DNA of 64,000 bases from Physcia stellaris (GCA_018902385.1 JABSSW010000016.1:712767-776766), one strand, 5' to 3'. Shown: positions 1 through 12,900, counted from the first letter of the stretch. Translations and numbers: made by a program. Notes: generated from the sequence alone by a model not told the origin.

Positions 1-605
1 TAGACGCGTCTTCCGAGGTTAAGGCACGTATGAGACGCGAAGGAAGAATGATTTTGTGTGGCTAACAGGTGATGATCAACAGATCTATGGGCGATTACAG
101 TGGCTGCATGATCGCCGACGTATCAATCGATGGACGGAGCCTTCTAACCGGTTCAAAATGCTGAAGAGCTGATGTGTTGGTCGTAAAACATTTCAGACAT
201 CGAGTTCGAGGGGAAAAAAGTTCCGGGCCCATGCTTCACCTTGCAGGGATCTCCTCGGCTAACACCGAGTCGTTCCATCACGTGAGATACCTCATATAAA
301 AGCCCTAAGGTAAAGTGTGGTAAGTACTAGGTACAAATCGTATTCTATAGTACCCTCGCTACTTATGCCTACGAGCAGTTCACTTGACAAAGATCTTACG
401 TTGATTCATCACATTAATGGAACGAGTCCTTTCTAAGAGGGCTGAGTCTACAAGCAAGAAAACCAGCTTCATGGGCTGGGTTGGAATGGAACATGTTGCA
501 GCTTCCTTGTCTAGCATTGTTAGCGAGAACGGAGTATTTGTACATGCACAAGGGCCATAATGTCCAGACTATCATTTACAAGGTCAAGTACCAGGCTCAT
601 AAGTA
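1..605. other. Intergenic, no gene recognised
   Basis: No reading frame here looks coding on either strand. The right part is the downstream flank of the minus-strand CBS-PB1 gene. I see no tRNA-like or repeated structure. A neighbouring gene may end or begin outside the left edge. Confidence 0.6.
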
Positions 606-2762
606 TTATTTGTTCGATCGACTAAACGCAAAGACACCGACAATGACGATGGCCAATGTCACTATGGCGCCGGGCAGAAGCAGATCGTTGGGTATTCCAG
701 ACAGCATTTGCTCCTGTTGCTTAGATTGAGCCGATATGGTGTGGCGTTCCTTTTTGACAGGCGTAGCTAATTCGTCCTCGTCATCAGCAAGCCGCCGCCG
801 GCTCTTCACGTCGGACGGTGGTGGAGTCAAAGGCTTAGCAAGTGCTGGTTGAGGATCGAGCGTCGCGGATATTGGCGGTTTTTCTGGATCGTGTACAAAT
901 AAGTCTACCTTTTCTAGATGATTCCGTCGCGAAAGGGTTATAGCGTCCAAAAGGTCTTGATCGGTGGTGATCGACACTGTATCACCTTCATTGTCCAGAT
1001 AGCTGAGTGCATAGCCAGACTTGCCCAGTTTACCGTCTTCGACAAATGCTTCACCACCAACCGTGTCAATTTCACCACCCAGTTTTGAAGTGACGTTGCT
1101 GATCAACTCTGCCATTCCTGCAGAGGCGACGACTTGCAGCCTGTGCACACGACCGCTAGGAGCCTTGAATTTGAAGGCAAACGGCGAGTCTTCCAAAGAG
1201 GATGATGGTACGTCATGTTCTTCCACAGGGGATTCATCACCGTTGTGGGATGCTGATTCGTGTGGCTGAACGCTGTCAACCCTTTCGGGGAACGGGCGTG
1301 AGAGCTCAGGAGACATCAGTGACCGGCCTGGGGTATGTGGCCGGTGACCGCTGCCTTCGCCAGATACCATTGACTCGGACTCGTTGTCTAATGAAAGCCA
1401 GAATTTGCCCCATGCCGGACCCTCATTATCGCCAGTCGACATGGTGTTAATCTTGTTGATTGTCAGCAAAGTCACGAACGTAGTAGTAAACGGTCGGTAC
1501 CTGTTCGAGTGTAGCGTAAGTGAGCTTTAAAACGTCCACCATACCAACGATCTCCCCAGGCTCATTCATGACAGGTAGATTGAGATAATGGCCATCTGCA
1601 GCTTGTCAGTGTCATAAAGAAAAGGGTGATGATCCTATTACCATGCATCTTCCTTAAAGCGGCCTGTATGCTCATATCCATTGGCGCGAAATCAGGATGA
1701 GGTGTCATGACCCTGACAACGCTGCAGTTGGTGGGATCTAGACCTGGGGCAATAACCCTCAGCACAACGTCTTTACTTGTAAAAATGCCCGTAATGGAGC
1801 CTTGATCTTGCACCAGTACAGCAGTGGTGTGATTCTCCTTCATTAACGCTGCTGCGTCTTTGACAGACGTTCGGACCGAGACCGTTGTTGGAGGGAGACC
1901 ATTCAGAACCGACTCTAGCGTGGGCCCTGACATCTTTTGCCGGAGTGCCTCGACGTATTGTATGATCTGTTGTGGCTGACTTGATCCAAGCTCTGACTGG
2001 ACGCCCTCAAGCGCATCGTACAACTTTCTCGAAGAGCTGTATGCCCTTTCTAATTTTTCCATTGCATCGTAGAAACACTTCGTGATATCCAGGATGCCTG
2101 AAATGTCCTGGTTCTCGTCCATGACCGGCAGATGTCTGAATCCTTTCCGTACCATGAGGTCCAGCGCGTCTGTTGCACTTGTATCGGTCCTGGCACACAA
2201 TGGGTTTTTTGTCATGATCTCCGAGATAGTCACGTCTCTCGCTTTGATGCCCGCCCCCACCACTCTGAATGCGAGGTCCTTAGCTGTGAATATACCAGCA
2301 ATACGGTCATCATCGTCTGTCACTAGGACGCAATCTTCTCGTTTGGCAGCCATGAGCTGTGCCGCCTCGGCAACGGTGGTATTGGGTTTGATCTGTAAGG
2401 CCTGGCTGGGCTTCAGAGCAAGCACGGTACCTGGTGGTGCCTTTCGAGTGTGCCGAGCACGAGGAGCATTGGACTTCTTCTTGTTTAAGTCGGCCTCCAT
2501 CCTTTTCCGGATTGCCTGCTGTATGTCAATTCGGGCTATGTCCAGGGATTGTTAGATGACGAGCTACCTCATCACGTTTGGTCTGCTTCTGCCGACTGGC
2601 ACTGAGCGTTGAAGTTCCAGCTTCGCTTTGCATTGCTGAACTCTGCTGTGATTCTAGCTTTGGTCTTGGGATGTTGGATGGGCTGTTCTCGAAAGCAGGC
2701 ACTTGCCCCCTTCCTTGTCCACGGCCAGGAGTGCCTCTGAAGGTTCCCCCCGAAGCAGACAT
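606..2762 (-). CDS. CBS and PB1 domain protein with C-terminal membrane anchor (Mug70-like)
   Basis: Four exons: 2762-2568, 2515-1642, 1595-1501 and 1451-606, joined by introns of 52, 46 and 49 nt, give about 669 residues in a continuous frame. The start ATG (MSASGGTFRG) opens a Gly/Arg/Ser-rich tail. Two pairs of CBS motifs follow: pair 1 at roughly residues 85-205 (ends of motifs read VLVTDDDDRIAGIFTAKDLA and HLPVMDENQDISGILD), pair 2 at about 265-390, whose last motif spans exon 3 (LNLPVMNEPGEIVGMVDVL). A PB1 domain follows at about 480-570, with an acidic OPCA-type stretch (YLDNEGDTVSITTDQDL). The protein ends with one hydrophobic helix (LLLPGAIVTLAIVIVGVFAF) and a basic tip, as in a tail-anchored protein. 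The order CBS-CBS-PB1-TM matches the fungal family that includes S. pombe Mug70, whose biochemical role is poorly known. CBS pairs usually sense adenosine nucleotides; binding here is inferred. Confidence 0.85.
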
Positions 2763-3099
2763 GACGACTCGAAATAATCCAAGAATTATGCAACCAGTTC
2801 TACAGACAGAGACAGGCAAGATTGACTTGATTAGTCTGATTGAGTTGCTACTCACGATTAACTCCCCAGCAACCGAACCCCAAACAAATGTGAAATCCGA
2901 GCTAAGCCAGAACCAGCGCGATTAGATCCGCGCTAAGATAAGGGCGTCCTAGCGAACACACTGAACTTTCCACTTGGGAGCGAAATGGACTCTTGACGAC
3001 TAAGGATTTCACTCCGCTGTCGCCCAGTATCTACCAAAGTGGGTAATCAGACACCGATATACATACGAACGCAATATTGGTGAATTGCAGCTCGTAATC
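2763..3099. promoter_or_regulatory. Divergent promoter region, CBS-PB1 gene / RPS26
   Basis: These 337 bp lie between the ATGs of two divergently transcribed genes, so they must hold both core promoters. A GATAAG motif is visible near 2936-2941. No clear TATA box stands out. Regulatory assignment is positional inference. Confidence 0.5.
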
Positions 3100-3639
3100 A
3101 TGGTTAAGAAGCGTGCATCAAAGTAATTCCTCTCTTGATTTTCGGTAACCTAGGTAAAGACAGTCTAACGATTCCGACAGTGGTCGCAACAAGAAAGGAC
3201 GCGGTCACGTTAAGCCTATCCGCTGCTCCAACTGCTCAAGGTGTACACCGAAGGATAAGGCAATCAAGAGATTCACCATCCGGAATATGGTTGAATCCGC
3301 CGCTATACGTACGTCAAATCTACCAACTGCTCAATATTGCTAATTCGTGTTGATGAGATGCTTCTTTATAGGGGATATTTCGGATGCGTCTGTCTTCCCC
3401 GAATATGCGGTTCCGAAGATGTACCTCAAGCTCCAATACTGCGTCTCCTGCGCCATCCACGGCAAGATTGTTCGGTATATATATTCCTCAACACATGGTC
3501 GTGGTTGTGCTGATTCAGTTATTCAAGTGTTCGCTCTCGAGAAGGCCGCCGTAACCGTGCACCTCCTCCTCGAGTCCGGTTTAACAAGGATGGAAAGAAG
3601 ATCAACGCACAGCAAGCAGCAAAGACTGCTCAGGCTTGA
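3100..3639 (+). CDS. RPS26: 40S ribosomal protein S26 (eS26)
   Basis: Four exons: 3100-3122, 3181-3308, 3372-3474 and 3528-3639, with introns of 58, 63 and 53 nt, give a 121-residue protein, close to the usual 119. The first exon is only 23 nt, a common layout for fungal ribosomal protein genes. The product starts [16 protein letters not shown] and carries the zinc-binding cysteines in RCSNCSRC and in YCVSCAIHG, the conserved core [17 protein letters not shown], and the basic tail [17 protein letters not shown]. It is a component of the small ribosomal subunit near the mRNA exit channel. High, constitutive expression is expected from the family. All splice sites are canonical and intron 1 has a TCTAACG branch site. 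Confidence 0.95.
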
Positions 3640-4187
3640 GAGGACGGTGGAAAACGATCACTAGAATGGACAGCATACAGCTAAATGCTACGGTTGACAG
3701 CGAGGTTTTTCATTAAGACCAGCATCTAGCAGCATTGCAGAAGGCTCTCTCAAAATATTCCTAGTCATAGACCCACGAGGACACCATCCGACCAGCAAAC
3801 AGACATACGTATTGAAGACTGTGACTCCTGGAGTGATAAAACCAAAACCATCTTTTGGGGATGTTTAGGCCTAGAAACGGCGTGACTCCTCTACGCATGC
3901 TGATGCACAGAATGCTCTCTAAGGGACTGGGAGGATAGACTTCCCCATCGCACGCTAAGCACCCTCTAGCCCTAGCCTTGACTTGCGTGTATACGCCGAC
4001 CAGGTACGATTCGCTTGTTTAGGGTCTCCTACAGGGTCAAGAACCAGCTCTTCGACTCTCGCGCGGTGTCTGATCACGAACGTGGCAGTCAGCGATCCTT
4101 CCCTTTGCGAATGTATGCAGCTCTCTGCTGCATAGAGCCAAGAAAAACAGAAAGCTTACCAGTGCTTCAATTGGATATTGGTGGATA
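3640..4187. other. Intergenic between convergent genes
   Basis: This is the 3' flank of RPS26 (+) and of the tyrosine phosphatase gene (-). I found no conserved coding potential, RNA gene or repeat in it. Confidence 0.5.
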
Positions 4188-5863
4188 TCAATCGCTTTGT
4201 GTTTTGTCAAGAGGCTCGCCTTCCTCGTCACCATTCTCTGGACCCGTCAGCTTAGCAAGGGCACTTTTAACACCCTCTGTCAGTTGATGGAGTCCTTTTG
4301 GCGCGCTATCGCCAGAAGCCTGCCTGATTTGCCACTGTTTAAATTGTTCACGTACTACCTCATATAGGAAGTGGTATTGTGAATCGCTTTGGACCATAGT
4401 CATGCGTTGCTCTCTCAATTGGTTGACAAGGTCGTAGATGGGATCTTCATCATCTTTGGCCTCCGCCACGGCGCCAGCCTCTAATTGAGCAAGAAGGAAT
4501 TCCAGGGCAATAAAGGTTCCAGATCGTCCTACACCAGCGCTACAGTGTATAATCCTTGGGCTTTCCTTACACTCGCTCTTTGATGCGGACAGTTTCAGGA
4601 GCTCCAGAAGTGCGGCTCGGTCATCGCCCTCTGGAACGGCAAAATCCGGCCAGCCACTAAATAGTAAGTGCCACACAGTCTTCTTCTGCTCGCCAACAGT
4701 CATGTTTAGTTTTCGGACTGTGGATCTTGTGATTTCATTGTAGACCGTCTCAAGGAGCTGAACAGTGCCTTCAGACGAAGTCTCTTCATCGCTAACGGCT
4801 TCAATCTGGAAGTTCCCAGCATCCTCGGTTAATGGATAGTACTGGAAGCATTTCTCTCTTCCTGCTTCAGCGGTTTGAGTGAGCATGACGATGACCGCTA
4901 CGTGTGACGTTTCATGCCAGACCATCTGCCAAAAGTGGCTTAAATTTGCCTGTTTTGGTCCCTACACGATTGCTCAGCTGTGCGTTCGTCATTGGAATAT
5001 CTAGCAAGAGAGGCTTCCAAGCGAACTCAGTTCGCCGCTCATCATGGTGGTGACAATACTTCGACCATATCATTCTTCATGATTGCACAGCTTATGTGCA
5101 GGGCTTATTAATTTATGAGCGTTCCGTCCATATTGCCCGACCAAGCAGAATGCCGCCGTAACTGCCATGGTGGAAGAAATGCCGTGGAGTCATCAAGAAA
5201 TAAAAGAACGGAGACCTACTTGAGTGACTATGTACTTTGTCTCCCCATTCGCAGCAGGATCTAACGCAGTCAGTCGTTGTCATTTAGGCTAAGTTCGAGC
5301 TACAAAGCATGAAACACCGTGGGTACCGAAAAGAGCTTGCCTACACTTCAGGGCGATGGGGGAAGCATTTATGTAATCTGACTTGCCCTCTGCTACTCTC
5401 AGGCGTATCCTGGACTTCTCCCATGGCTGAACGTTGAGGTATCGGTTGCGAAGCCTCACCTGAGGGGTAGTATCCTGTGCCCACGGTGATGCCGGATCCG
5501 CACGACCGGCGGCGAGGCGTAGCTGTTGCTGCCATTCGAGATCATGGAATTTCTTGTAAATATCTGCACCGTCTTTCATTAGTTCCTTCATTAGTCACTA
5601 GTAGGTAGGTGCATGATGCAGGATCGTGCACTGCATGAGCAACCATCCGGGAACGGCATACCGGTTTTTGATTGACGCAAAAAGGCGGGTAGACCCACGT
5701 CTTCATCGGGCTCTTCGGTTTTGGCTGCTTTGGAGATTGGAGTCGGCGTAGGGGAAACGTTCTGGGAGCGGCGGCTATCTTGCGATCGTGCACGCTTCAC
5801 CGCCAGCGAGCTAGAGATCTTACCCAAAGGGTTCGCCGCCATGCTCTTAGATGGCTCGCCCAT
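4188..5863 (-). CDS. Non-receptor protein tyrosine phosphatase (Pyp/Ptp1 type)
   Basis: Four exons: 5863-5662, 5563-5345, 5260-5220 and 4961-4188, with introns of 98, 84 and 258 nt, give 411 residues with no frame conflict. The start could also be the inner ATG at 5842 (MAANPLGK). After a short disordered N-terminus, the PTP domain begins near residue 67 (KKFHDLEWQQ), followed by the substrate-loop region (RYLNVQPWEKSRIRL, SDYINASP), the WPD loop (WPDFAVPEGD, Asp about 260) and the catalytic loop HCSAGVGRSGTF with Cys about 294 and Arg about 300. These residues are those of an active phosphotyrosine hydrolase. The QTVEQ-like region reads REQRMTMVQSDSQYHFLYE. In fungi such enzymes switch off MAP kinases; that role is inferred. 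The 258-nt intron is long for this locus and could hide a micro-exon, though the frame does not need one. Confidence 0.88.
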
Positions 5864-7610
5864 GTGAACAAGCTTGTAGCTACAACCAAGATAGACCAGG
5901 TCGCCTCTCGCCAAAATTCAGAAGTCTGCTATGTTAAGTTGGGGAAGCACAAGGCAAGAGCGAGAAATCGTCATTGCTCGAAATCATTAGAGTCACAGAG
6001 GCCAAGCAAAGCAGAACAGCGAGTATCATGAGTGAATCTGAGATGTGTCATGGCCTGTTGGCCAAATGTCACCAGAAACGGCACGGGTAGTAAGGCAGAG
6101 GATGGCAAGCCAAGCAAGGGAAAAGGCCGTTCAAGGAGGAGCGTCGTGTCTGCAGAGCAACAGTGTAGAAGGAAAGAAGGGGCTGCTGTATTTAAAATAG
6201 GTACTTATCTACCTTAGGTGCGGAGATGCGTAGTTTGACCGAAGTGACGATGGTGCCTGCAAATAGATTTTGATTCCCGTTCGCCACAGCCCACAAGGCA
6301 AACATTTCCCGAGCTTGCCTGCAGCACTTGTTGCTCACATTATTCTATCATATGCTAACTACTCTCCAGTCTTCGTGGTTGATAACGGTCCATCTTTCAC
6401 AGCCCACTGCTGTCTACGATTGAGACTCTACTACTATTTTCTTCCGCCTGCTGCCCGCCTGCCGGGGTTGAGTGTTCAGAACTACTGCTGTATTCGATGC
6501 GAACAACGCCGCGATGAGCCCTGTGTGGCTTCGCCTTTTCGAAGTACGAGCGCCCTCAGTCTTTGTCTCAGTCGAGCTAATTAGTCTAGGGATGGCTGAC
6601 AGCACGGGTGCGTGACGAGACCATGTGTACCTTGAGCCCATTTGACATGACCTCTCTGGGCAGCTGCTAGCTAGCCCGACCTTTCAGCGCTCTGTAGAAA
6701 CATTACACAAACGCATACGCAAAATGCGACACGGACCAGATCTGGAGGACATGGGAGGTACCAACATTGAGAGTTAGCATTTCGGCTGTCCCTAACGGCG
6801 TACCTGATCTAACGGGAATGTAGAACCTGATGGTGGCAAGAAATTTCTGTAGGTCTTTTGGAAGCAAATTCCTCCTTTTCCAGACCTTCGACAGAGTGAC
6901 AGAATATGTTCGCGGTGGTGGTGGTGGCTACTCAAGAGACAGGTCTTGTAACGCAACAAGCACCATAAAAGAGAAATGCTGAATTCAAATTCTCGGCAGG
7001 GACCATTACTTGGAGGAGCTTAAAGACCAATTTCGGCGCGGGCAAGGCCGACAGAAATGAATGATTTACGCCGTCAGAACGAGTGTGTTCATACACCTCC
7101 AAGCGAATCCTTAAGGGCATTCACTGGGGTTGACATTGCATGTTACAAAGCCTAGGCCAAGTCTCCTCGAGACAAATACCATTCCATGGGGAGCTCGGTC
7201 GATATTATGTGCGATGGGTTGCGATCGGGAGAGTTTTATGGGTTTTCAGCGGTCTTGCTACATTCGACTTCCACCAGCATACTCGAACACCATAGCCAGA
7301 AACACTCAAACCACGCCGCGCGAATGGACGTGAGTGCCGATATGTGGTGGATGAAGAGTTATACTCTTGTATGCACGTCATCAGTGTACCTTAGGAAAAC
7401 TTGGGTTTCACCTAAAAGCTTCTGAGGCAGACTTCTGAGGCAGACTTCCTCGGATGAGTTCCGCCTTGATCCCACGTCATCGCGTTGAAGTCCCTTTTTC
7501 GGCTCTTATGCGCCTTTGATGTAATTATGACCCGACTCCTTTCATCTTTCCTTTCCTTAACCGCTCAAGAAGTAGTAGCAGATCTCCTACACAGGAAACC
7601 TACCTGCGCA
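5864..7610. other. Intergenic, upstream of PTP and PRISE genes
   Basis: This 1.7 kb gap separates two divergently transcribed genes. Frames found here on both strands give Cys/Ser-rich or frame-shadow products without family resemblance. A (GGT)n-like run lies near 6911-6928 and a 13-bp tandem duplication at 7419-7444. I see no RNA gene. It probably holds long 5' leaders and both promoters. Confidence 0.5.
7419..7444. repeat. Tandem 13-bp duplication
   Basis: The unit CTTCTGAGGCAGA occurs twice without a gap (7419-7431 and 7432-7444). A partial third copy (CTTC) follows. It lies about 170 bp upstream of the PRISE start codon. Confidence 0.85.
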
Positions 7611-9375
7611 ATGCCTTCAGCAATTGTTACTGGTGCTACAGGTCTGCTCGATTCTTTCATTCTCCGAAGCTCTTCAATCTTTTGGATGCATGTTCATATT
7701 GATGTGCAGGCATACTTGGGCGAGAGATTGTCCGTGCTTTGGGCAACGACCCAAACGGATGGCACACCGTTCATGCCCTTTCGCGGAGCAAGAAGGAAAA
7801 GTATCCGTCGAACGTGAAGCATAGCTTCGTCGACCTGACAGGCTCTGTGAGTAAGCCGGAGAGCCTTCTCTCTCTTCCGTTTCGCACACCATGTTTCAGC
7901 TCACAAAGCATCTTTAAAAGGCTATGCTAACTCGGGGATACTCAGGTGAGTAAACTTCAGCGGTGCTCGTTTCCTTTTCTGTACGATAGTACTCTGTAGC
8001 ACTTGTTTCCAGAGCAATTTGAGATCTCATTATCGCTCACCCGGTACATAAACGATTGCCGAGATAGATTGAGTTCCTTGCTAATTCAAGGTACCCTTGT
8101 TTGCAATGACCGGTTTGTAGGTTTTAGGATAGGAGCATTGGATTCGTTGTCTTTCCAAAATTCCCCAGCTATCTCTTCACTCTAAAATCCGCATCTAATT
8201 TGTTCTCGGCGAGTATACCTCGAGACCTGTTGTGGCTCACCAGTCATCTGTGAAGTGAAATGCTAACAACGAAATCTACTCAGGCGAAGAAGATGGCAGA
8301 GCAGTTGAATGGAATTGAGGCAGAATATGTATTCTTCGCAGCTTATCTTCAAAAGGACACTGACCAGGAGAGCTGGGATGTGAACGGTCCGCCCGCAAGA
8401 TATAGCCTTATTGACGAAAGAGCTGACAGCTGTGCAGGTGCAATGCTTAGGAATTTCCTTGACGCTCTTGACATCACCGGCGCCTCTCGGAAGTTGAAAC
8501 GAGTCGTCCTCACCACCGGTGCCAAGCAATATGGCGTTCATCTAGGTGCACCCAAAAACCCAATGGAAGAGTCCGACCCCTGGATAGAAGGTCCAGAGCG
8601 ACCGCCCAACTTCTACTACTACCAGCAACGCATTCTAGCTGAGAAAGCCAAGGCGTCAAAGTACGATTGGGTCGTGACCTATCCTAACGACGTGATCGGT
8701 GTCGCGAAAGGGAACTTCATGAATCTCGTTACCTCTCTCGGGATATACGCCTCAGTCTCCAAAGAACTAGACGGTACCCTCGTGTTCCCCGGTAGCGAGC
8801 TTTTTTACCAGTATTTCGATTGCTTCACCTATTCGCGCTTGCACGCCTCATTTAATCTCTGGGCGGCCCTTGAACAAAAGGCTAGCAATCAGGCGTTCAA
8901 CGTCGTGAATGGGGATACCGAATCATGGCAAAATCTTTGGCCAAAGGTTGCAAGGAAATTTGACTGCAAGATCCCGGCCGATCAATTCTCTACCGAAGTG
9001 GACAAGGACAAGGGCAGCGAGGTGCCCCTGGCATCAAAGCCCCCTATTGCCGAAATGGCCGCGGAACGAGGACTCGAAGGTAGAGTGGGCCAAGGCAAGG
9101 TGGTTCAAAGAATCGATCTTGTCAAGTGGAGCCAGCGCCAAGATGTCAAGGACACATGGGCCAAGCTTGCGGAAAGGCACAATTTGGAGAAAGATAGCCT
9201 AGAGAAGGCGACATGGGGCTTCTTGGGCTTTGTTTTGGGGAGGGAATATAATTTGGTCATCAGCATGAGTAAGGCGCGCAGGCTGGGGTGGACAGGGTAT
9301 TACGATACGTGGGATAGCTTGGAGGAATGCTTTGACGAGTTGGGGGATGAGAAGGTCATCCCAAAAACGAGGTAG
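7611..9375 (+). CDS. PRISE-type short-chain dehydrogenase (progesterone 5-beta-reductase-like)
   Basis: Exons 7611-7641, 7710-7846 and 8284-9375 give 419 residues. The first intron (7642-7709) splits the Rossmann glycine motif, which reads VTGATGILGREIV once spliced. Later landmarks are TTGAKQYGVHLG and the active-site segment PNFYYYQQR, the NFYY signature of the progesterone-5-beta-reductase/iridoid synthase-like enzymes. Such proteins are NAD(P)H-dependent reductases of enones; fungal members often occur with secondary metabolism, but no clear cluster partners lie next to this one. The C-terminal third (SLEKATWGFLGFVLGREYNLVISMSKARRLG) is typical of the fungal subfamily. The second gap between exons, 7847-8283, appears to be two abutting introns and is listed separately. 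Substrate is unknown. Confidence 0.85.
7847..8283 (+). other. Two back-to-back introns (zero-length exon) in the PRISE gene
   Basis: Exon 2 ends at ...ACAGGCTCT and is followed by GTGAGTAAGCC; exon 3 resumes after ACTCAG at 8283 in phase 0. At 7941-7950 the sequence CTCAGGTGAG places a complete acceptor directly before a second complete donor. The first unit, 7847-7945, is 99 nt; the second, 7946-8283, is 338 nt. Both start GTGAGTAA and both end with a GCTAAC branch site followed by ACTCAG. Neither unit adds coding sequence: the first contains an in-frame TAA. Confidence 0.6.
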
Positions 9376-9924
9376 AAGATGCTCGGCCTCAGTAGACGTT
9401 CGGGCAAGCTCAACCGCCAAAAAGTTGGTACGTGTTCTTCCAGAGTCAGATTCAGCGAACTGGTCGTGGCACCACACTCTATCCGCCACTGGAGCTAGCT
9501 GGTCAGCCTCATGCTATGAAGCTTTTGTAGGGTGAATGGTCCAGGCACTATTTCGGATTAACAAAGTTCGGTTTCGAGGTTCTGCAGTGGGTTGACTTGT
9601 ACGGATTTTGACAATTTGCTCCTGGGATTCTCGAAGTTTCTTTTCAGTCAAACTATTAATATGAATCAATAGTATTGGTATGATGCTACGGAAAACATCC
9701 AGAGCATATCATACCCTTAAGTAGGCGTTTCCGAAACCACGAAATCCAAATGACCGCAAGCTACGCGACGATTCAATAGTCGCTAGCTTATGTTCTACAC
9801 CTGCGGACAGCTCCGTATGTATGTAATGCGTTCAGTGCCAAATCCAAAAAGAGCCCCACTCCTAGCTCCAACCCCAACGCCTTTTGCTTCAACGACGTTT
9901 CCATAATACAGATGAGCTGCTGCT
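9376..9924. other. Intergenic between convergent genes
   Basis: This is the shared 3' flank of the PRISE gene (+) and POL2 (-). No coding potential or repeat is recognised. Confidence 0.5.
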
Positions 9925-12900
9925 CTATACACTAGCTAAAACCTCCTCAACGACGACTCCTAACATCTTCAACCCGTAACCCCCGGCAACCCCCTCCAGC
10001 ACCCGTAAGTCTTTCAGAACCTCATCCCGATCCACAGTCGCCGCCCACGCGCCTCCACATCCACAATGCTCCATAAAGTCGTTGACTCTCAATTTCCCAC
10101 ATCTGGCACACTTCAGGTCCTGCGTCTGCCATTCCGCGATCAGCTTGTGCACCCGCGCTATCAAGCTCTCTTCTATCGCTAGTCTGTTGTACTCATGCCG
10201 GCACGTCGGGCACGTCCACGCGCGTTGCGATGAGTCGCGGGCAGCATTGGCCTGGTGGGGGTACAGCGGCAGCGGTAGAATATCCTCGTCCCGACAAAGA
10301 TCCAAATCCCGTGCCATGGTGCAAGATTCACAGATCAATTGTTCCAGTCTCAAGCTGGAGCTTGGGTTCTGGAATCGGGCATGTGGCGAAAATTCTTTGA
10401 TCTCGAAGAAAGCTAGAAGCTCCTTCCGCAGGAGACGAGCTTCCAATTGGATCGTGCGGTCGAGACACAGTATATGCATGATCGATTTGATGAGTTGGAG
10501 AACCGGATGCGTATTGCCGAAGTTGAGGTGGGAGCCTGGAAGCATAGGAAAGTCATGGTCAGCGGCAAGCGAAGGATGGGAGACCTCGGAGCGGTGACGT
10601 GAGAGCAAAGAAAGAATTTGGCGTTTAAGAGGTTTCGAAATCTGCTTTGTGAGGATCTCCTCAGTCGAGGAACTTTCAGCTTCGTTATCTTGAGAAGCAA
10701 GTCTGCGAACGGGGAGCTGGGTTGGACGGGGAGTCGAGTCCAAGATCGGAATGTCGCTGTTAGCTGATAGCTGGTGACGACGCTTGAGCTGATACATGAT
10801 GTCAATGAATTCGACAACCCAGTCATGAAAGACTGTCTGATATTGGGTTGGAAGAAAAGTATTAAGCTGCCAGTGCATAACCGTGTCAAGAGTTTGAATT
10901 TCGGCTTCAACGACCTCTGGACAGGCTTTGCCACCGTAATTATATTCATCGTACCAGATCAGATAGTCCCAGTACTCTTTGATGTCGAGGTCAAGGAAAT
11001 GGAACAACGGTTTGGCTTTGATGGACTTGAGAATGTACTGGCTGTAAGCGTACGCGTTACCTACCTCAGCTTTGGTGGTTTGAAGAAGAAGACGGTTGGC
11101 ATTAGCAAAGACAATGTGTGAGCCGACTCGTTTGAAGTCGGTCATAAGTTGCTGGAAAGCTTTCCGAGACATCATTTGCACGTAGTAGTGTAGATTTCTG
11201 TCGTAAAGAAAAGAATCGGGATTCTCTACCCATCTGACAAGATGTTGCACCATTATGTCCGCCATATTACTGCCTCTACAGGCTTCGGTCCACCATGCTT
11301 TGACCATCTCACGAAGAACAGTAACGCCTGCTGACGCGAAAGCGCTCTCAGAGTACAAAGCGCCTGCCCCACTGTCTGGCTCCTCTCCAGTGGGCGCAGC
11401 AGGGTTGAAGGCCACAGAGTCGCTGCCCTCAAGTTCATTGATCAGTGAAGAAGTCAGAATAGTATTGATTGCCAAGTTTCGAACATCGAGCTCAATGCAA
11501 ACCGAAGAGTATGTACCGGCATTGTTCACCGCCGGCATTTCAACCTTTTCCATGAGTCCAATAACATTATCTTTCTGGTATCCTGCATGGTCTGGCAGAG
11601 GTCCACCACACCACCAGAGGACAACGTTGCTTCTTTGTAACCGTCGTGCGTATGCAATGTCTATCAAGTAGCGTGGGTCATCCCTTTCTAGGTTGCACAA
11701 CGGTATGTCCCCATAACTCGCTAACTCGATGAGATGGTCAATCCAAGAGCTTAGCGCAAGGTAATGCGAGATTAGACGCTTGAAGACGAAGTTCTGCCAC
11801 CCAAGCGGAGGCAGATTGCTATCACTTGTCTCAAATTTTAGGGGGAGCACGGGAAAATCCTTCAACACCGGAACATCCTGCAGTAGATTACGCCTCTGGG
11901 GAGATTGTATAACGAGGACCGTAGGTCTGTTCTCGTCGCTGCGCATCTTCCTGATCGTGTCACCAAGCTCGAGGTATGCTTTCCTTTTCGTGGTGATTTG
12001 GCTAGTATGGAAGCGGATCTTTTCTTGGTATGCGAAGGAACTTTGACGTGGATCTGTTCCATCCTCTGCAAGCTTTCTCGCGGCTAATTCCACGTATATT
12101 CTTTCAGCATTGGGAAGCCCCTGTGATTCCTTCGTTCTATCAAGTATAATGATATATGCTTCGTCCTGGAAGGTTGAGAACAGCGCGAATACTTGTCTTT
12201 CACCTACGACTAGGTGATAAATGTATATATAACAGATCCCGCGATCGGAGAGGTATGGCTGTCGGGCTATTGTTCGCTCTAGAGCTGACAGATCAAACCC
12301 TTGATCAAGCCCCTTCCCAAGCACACCTTTTTGAGTCTCGTCAAATGTGCATAGATTGCCAAGTTGTAGAACAGCTCGCACAGTCAAAGGTACCTGCTTT
12401 TCGTACACCCCTTCAACGCTAGGATGACCAAAGAGGGAAGCTAGCTTAGTCGCCTCTTGTACGTAAGTCATTTCTGACATTATAAGCTTGAATAGGTGTA
12501 CTGATGGATGCCCGTTGGGTAGGATATGCGTGACCTTCTCCACCGCGCAGCCTTCGATGTCGACGTCAGGAAGCTCTTGGCTTTTGAGATTGAGGAAGAG
12601 CTGCCGAGGGACCTTGACAGTGAGAGGATGCACCTTGCTATTTATTAAGACAAATGCGCGGATTTCGCCGGGAGTTTCTGTCTCACGAAGTTGCAAAATC
12701 TGCCATGTATTGGTGAAAAGCATCTCTGCTTGGTTGCGGAAGAAACCTCCTAGACTTTCCGACGCAACATTGCTTCGATCGCCGAAAAGCTGTCTCCTAC
12801 GTAGACGAGCCTGCTTTTGGATCTTCCATTTTTTCTTCTGATAGCGGAGGAACCCTTCATAGTCGTCGGTGATTAACGGCATGGTTGTTGGGAGAGTAGC

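Noticed and set aside
6270-6584. 104-codon plus-strand frame as a gene
   Set aside because: Cys/Leu-rich composition without domain, signal or conserved motif; likely chance frame in a long 5' region.
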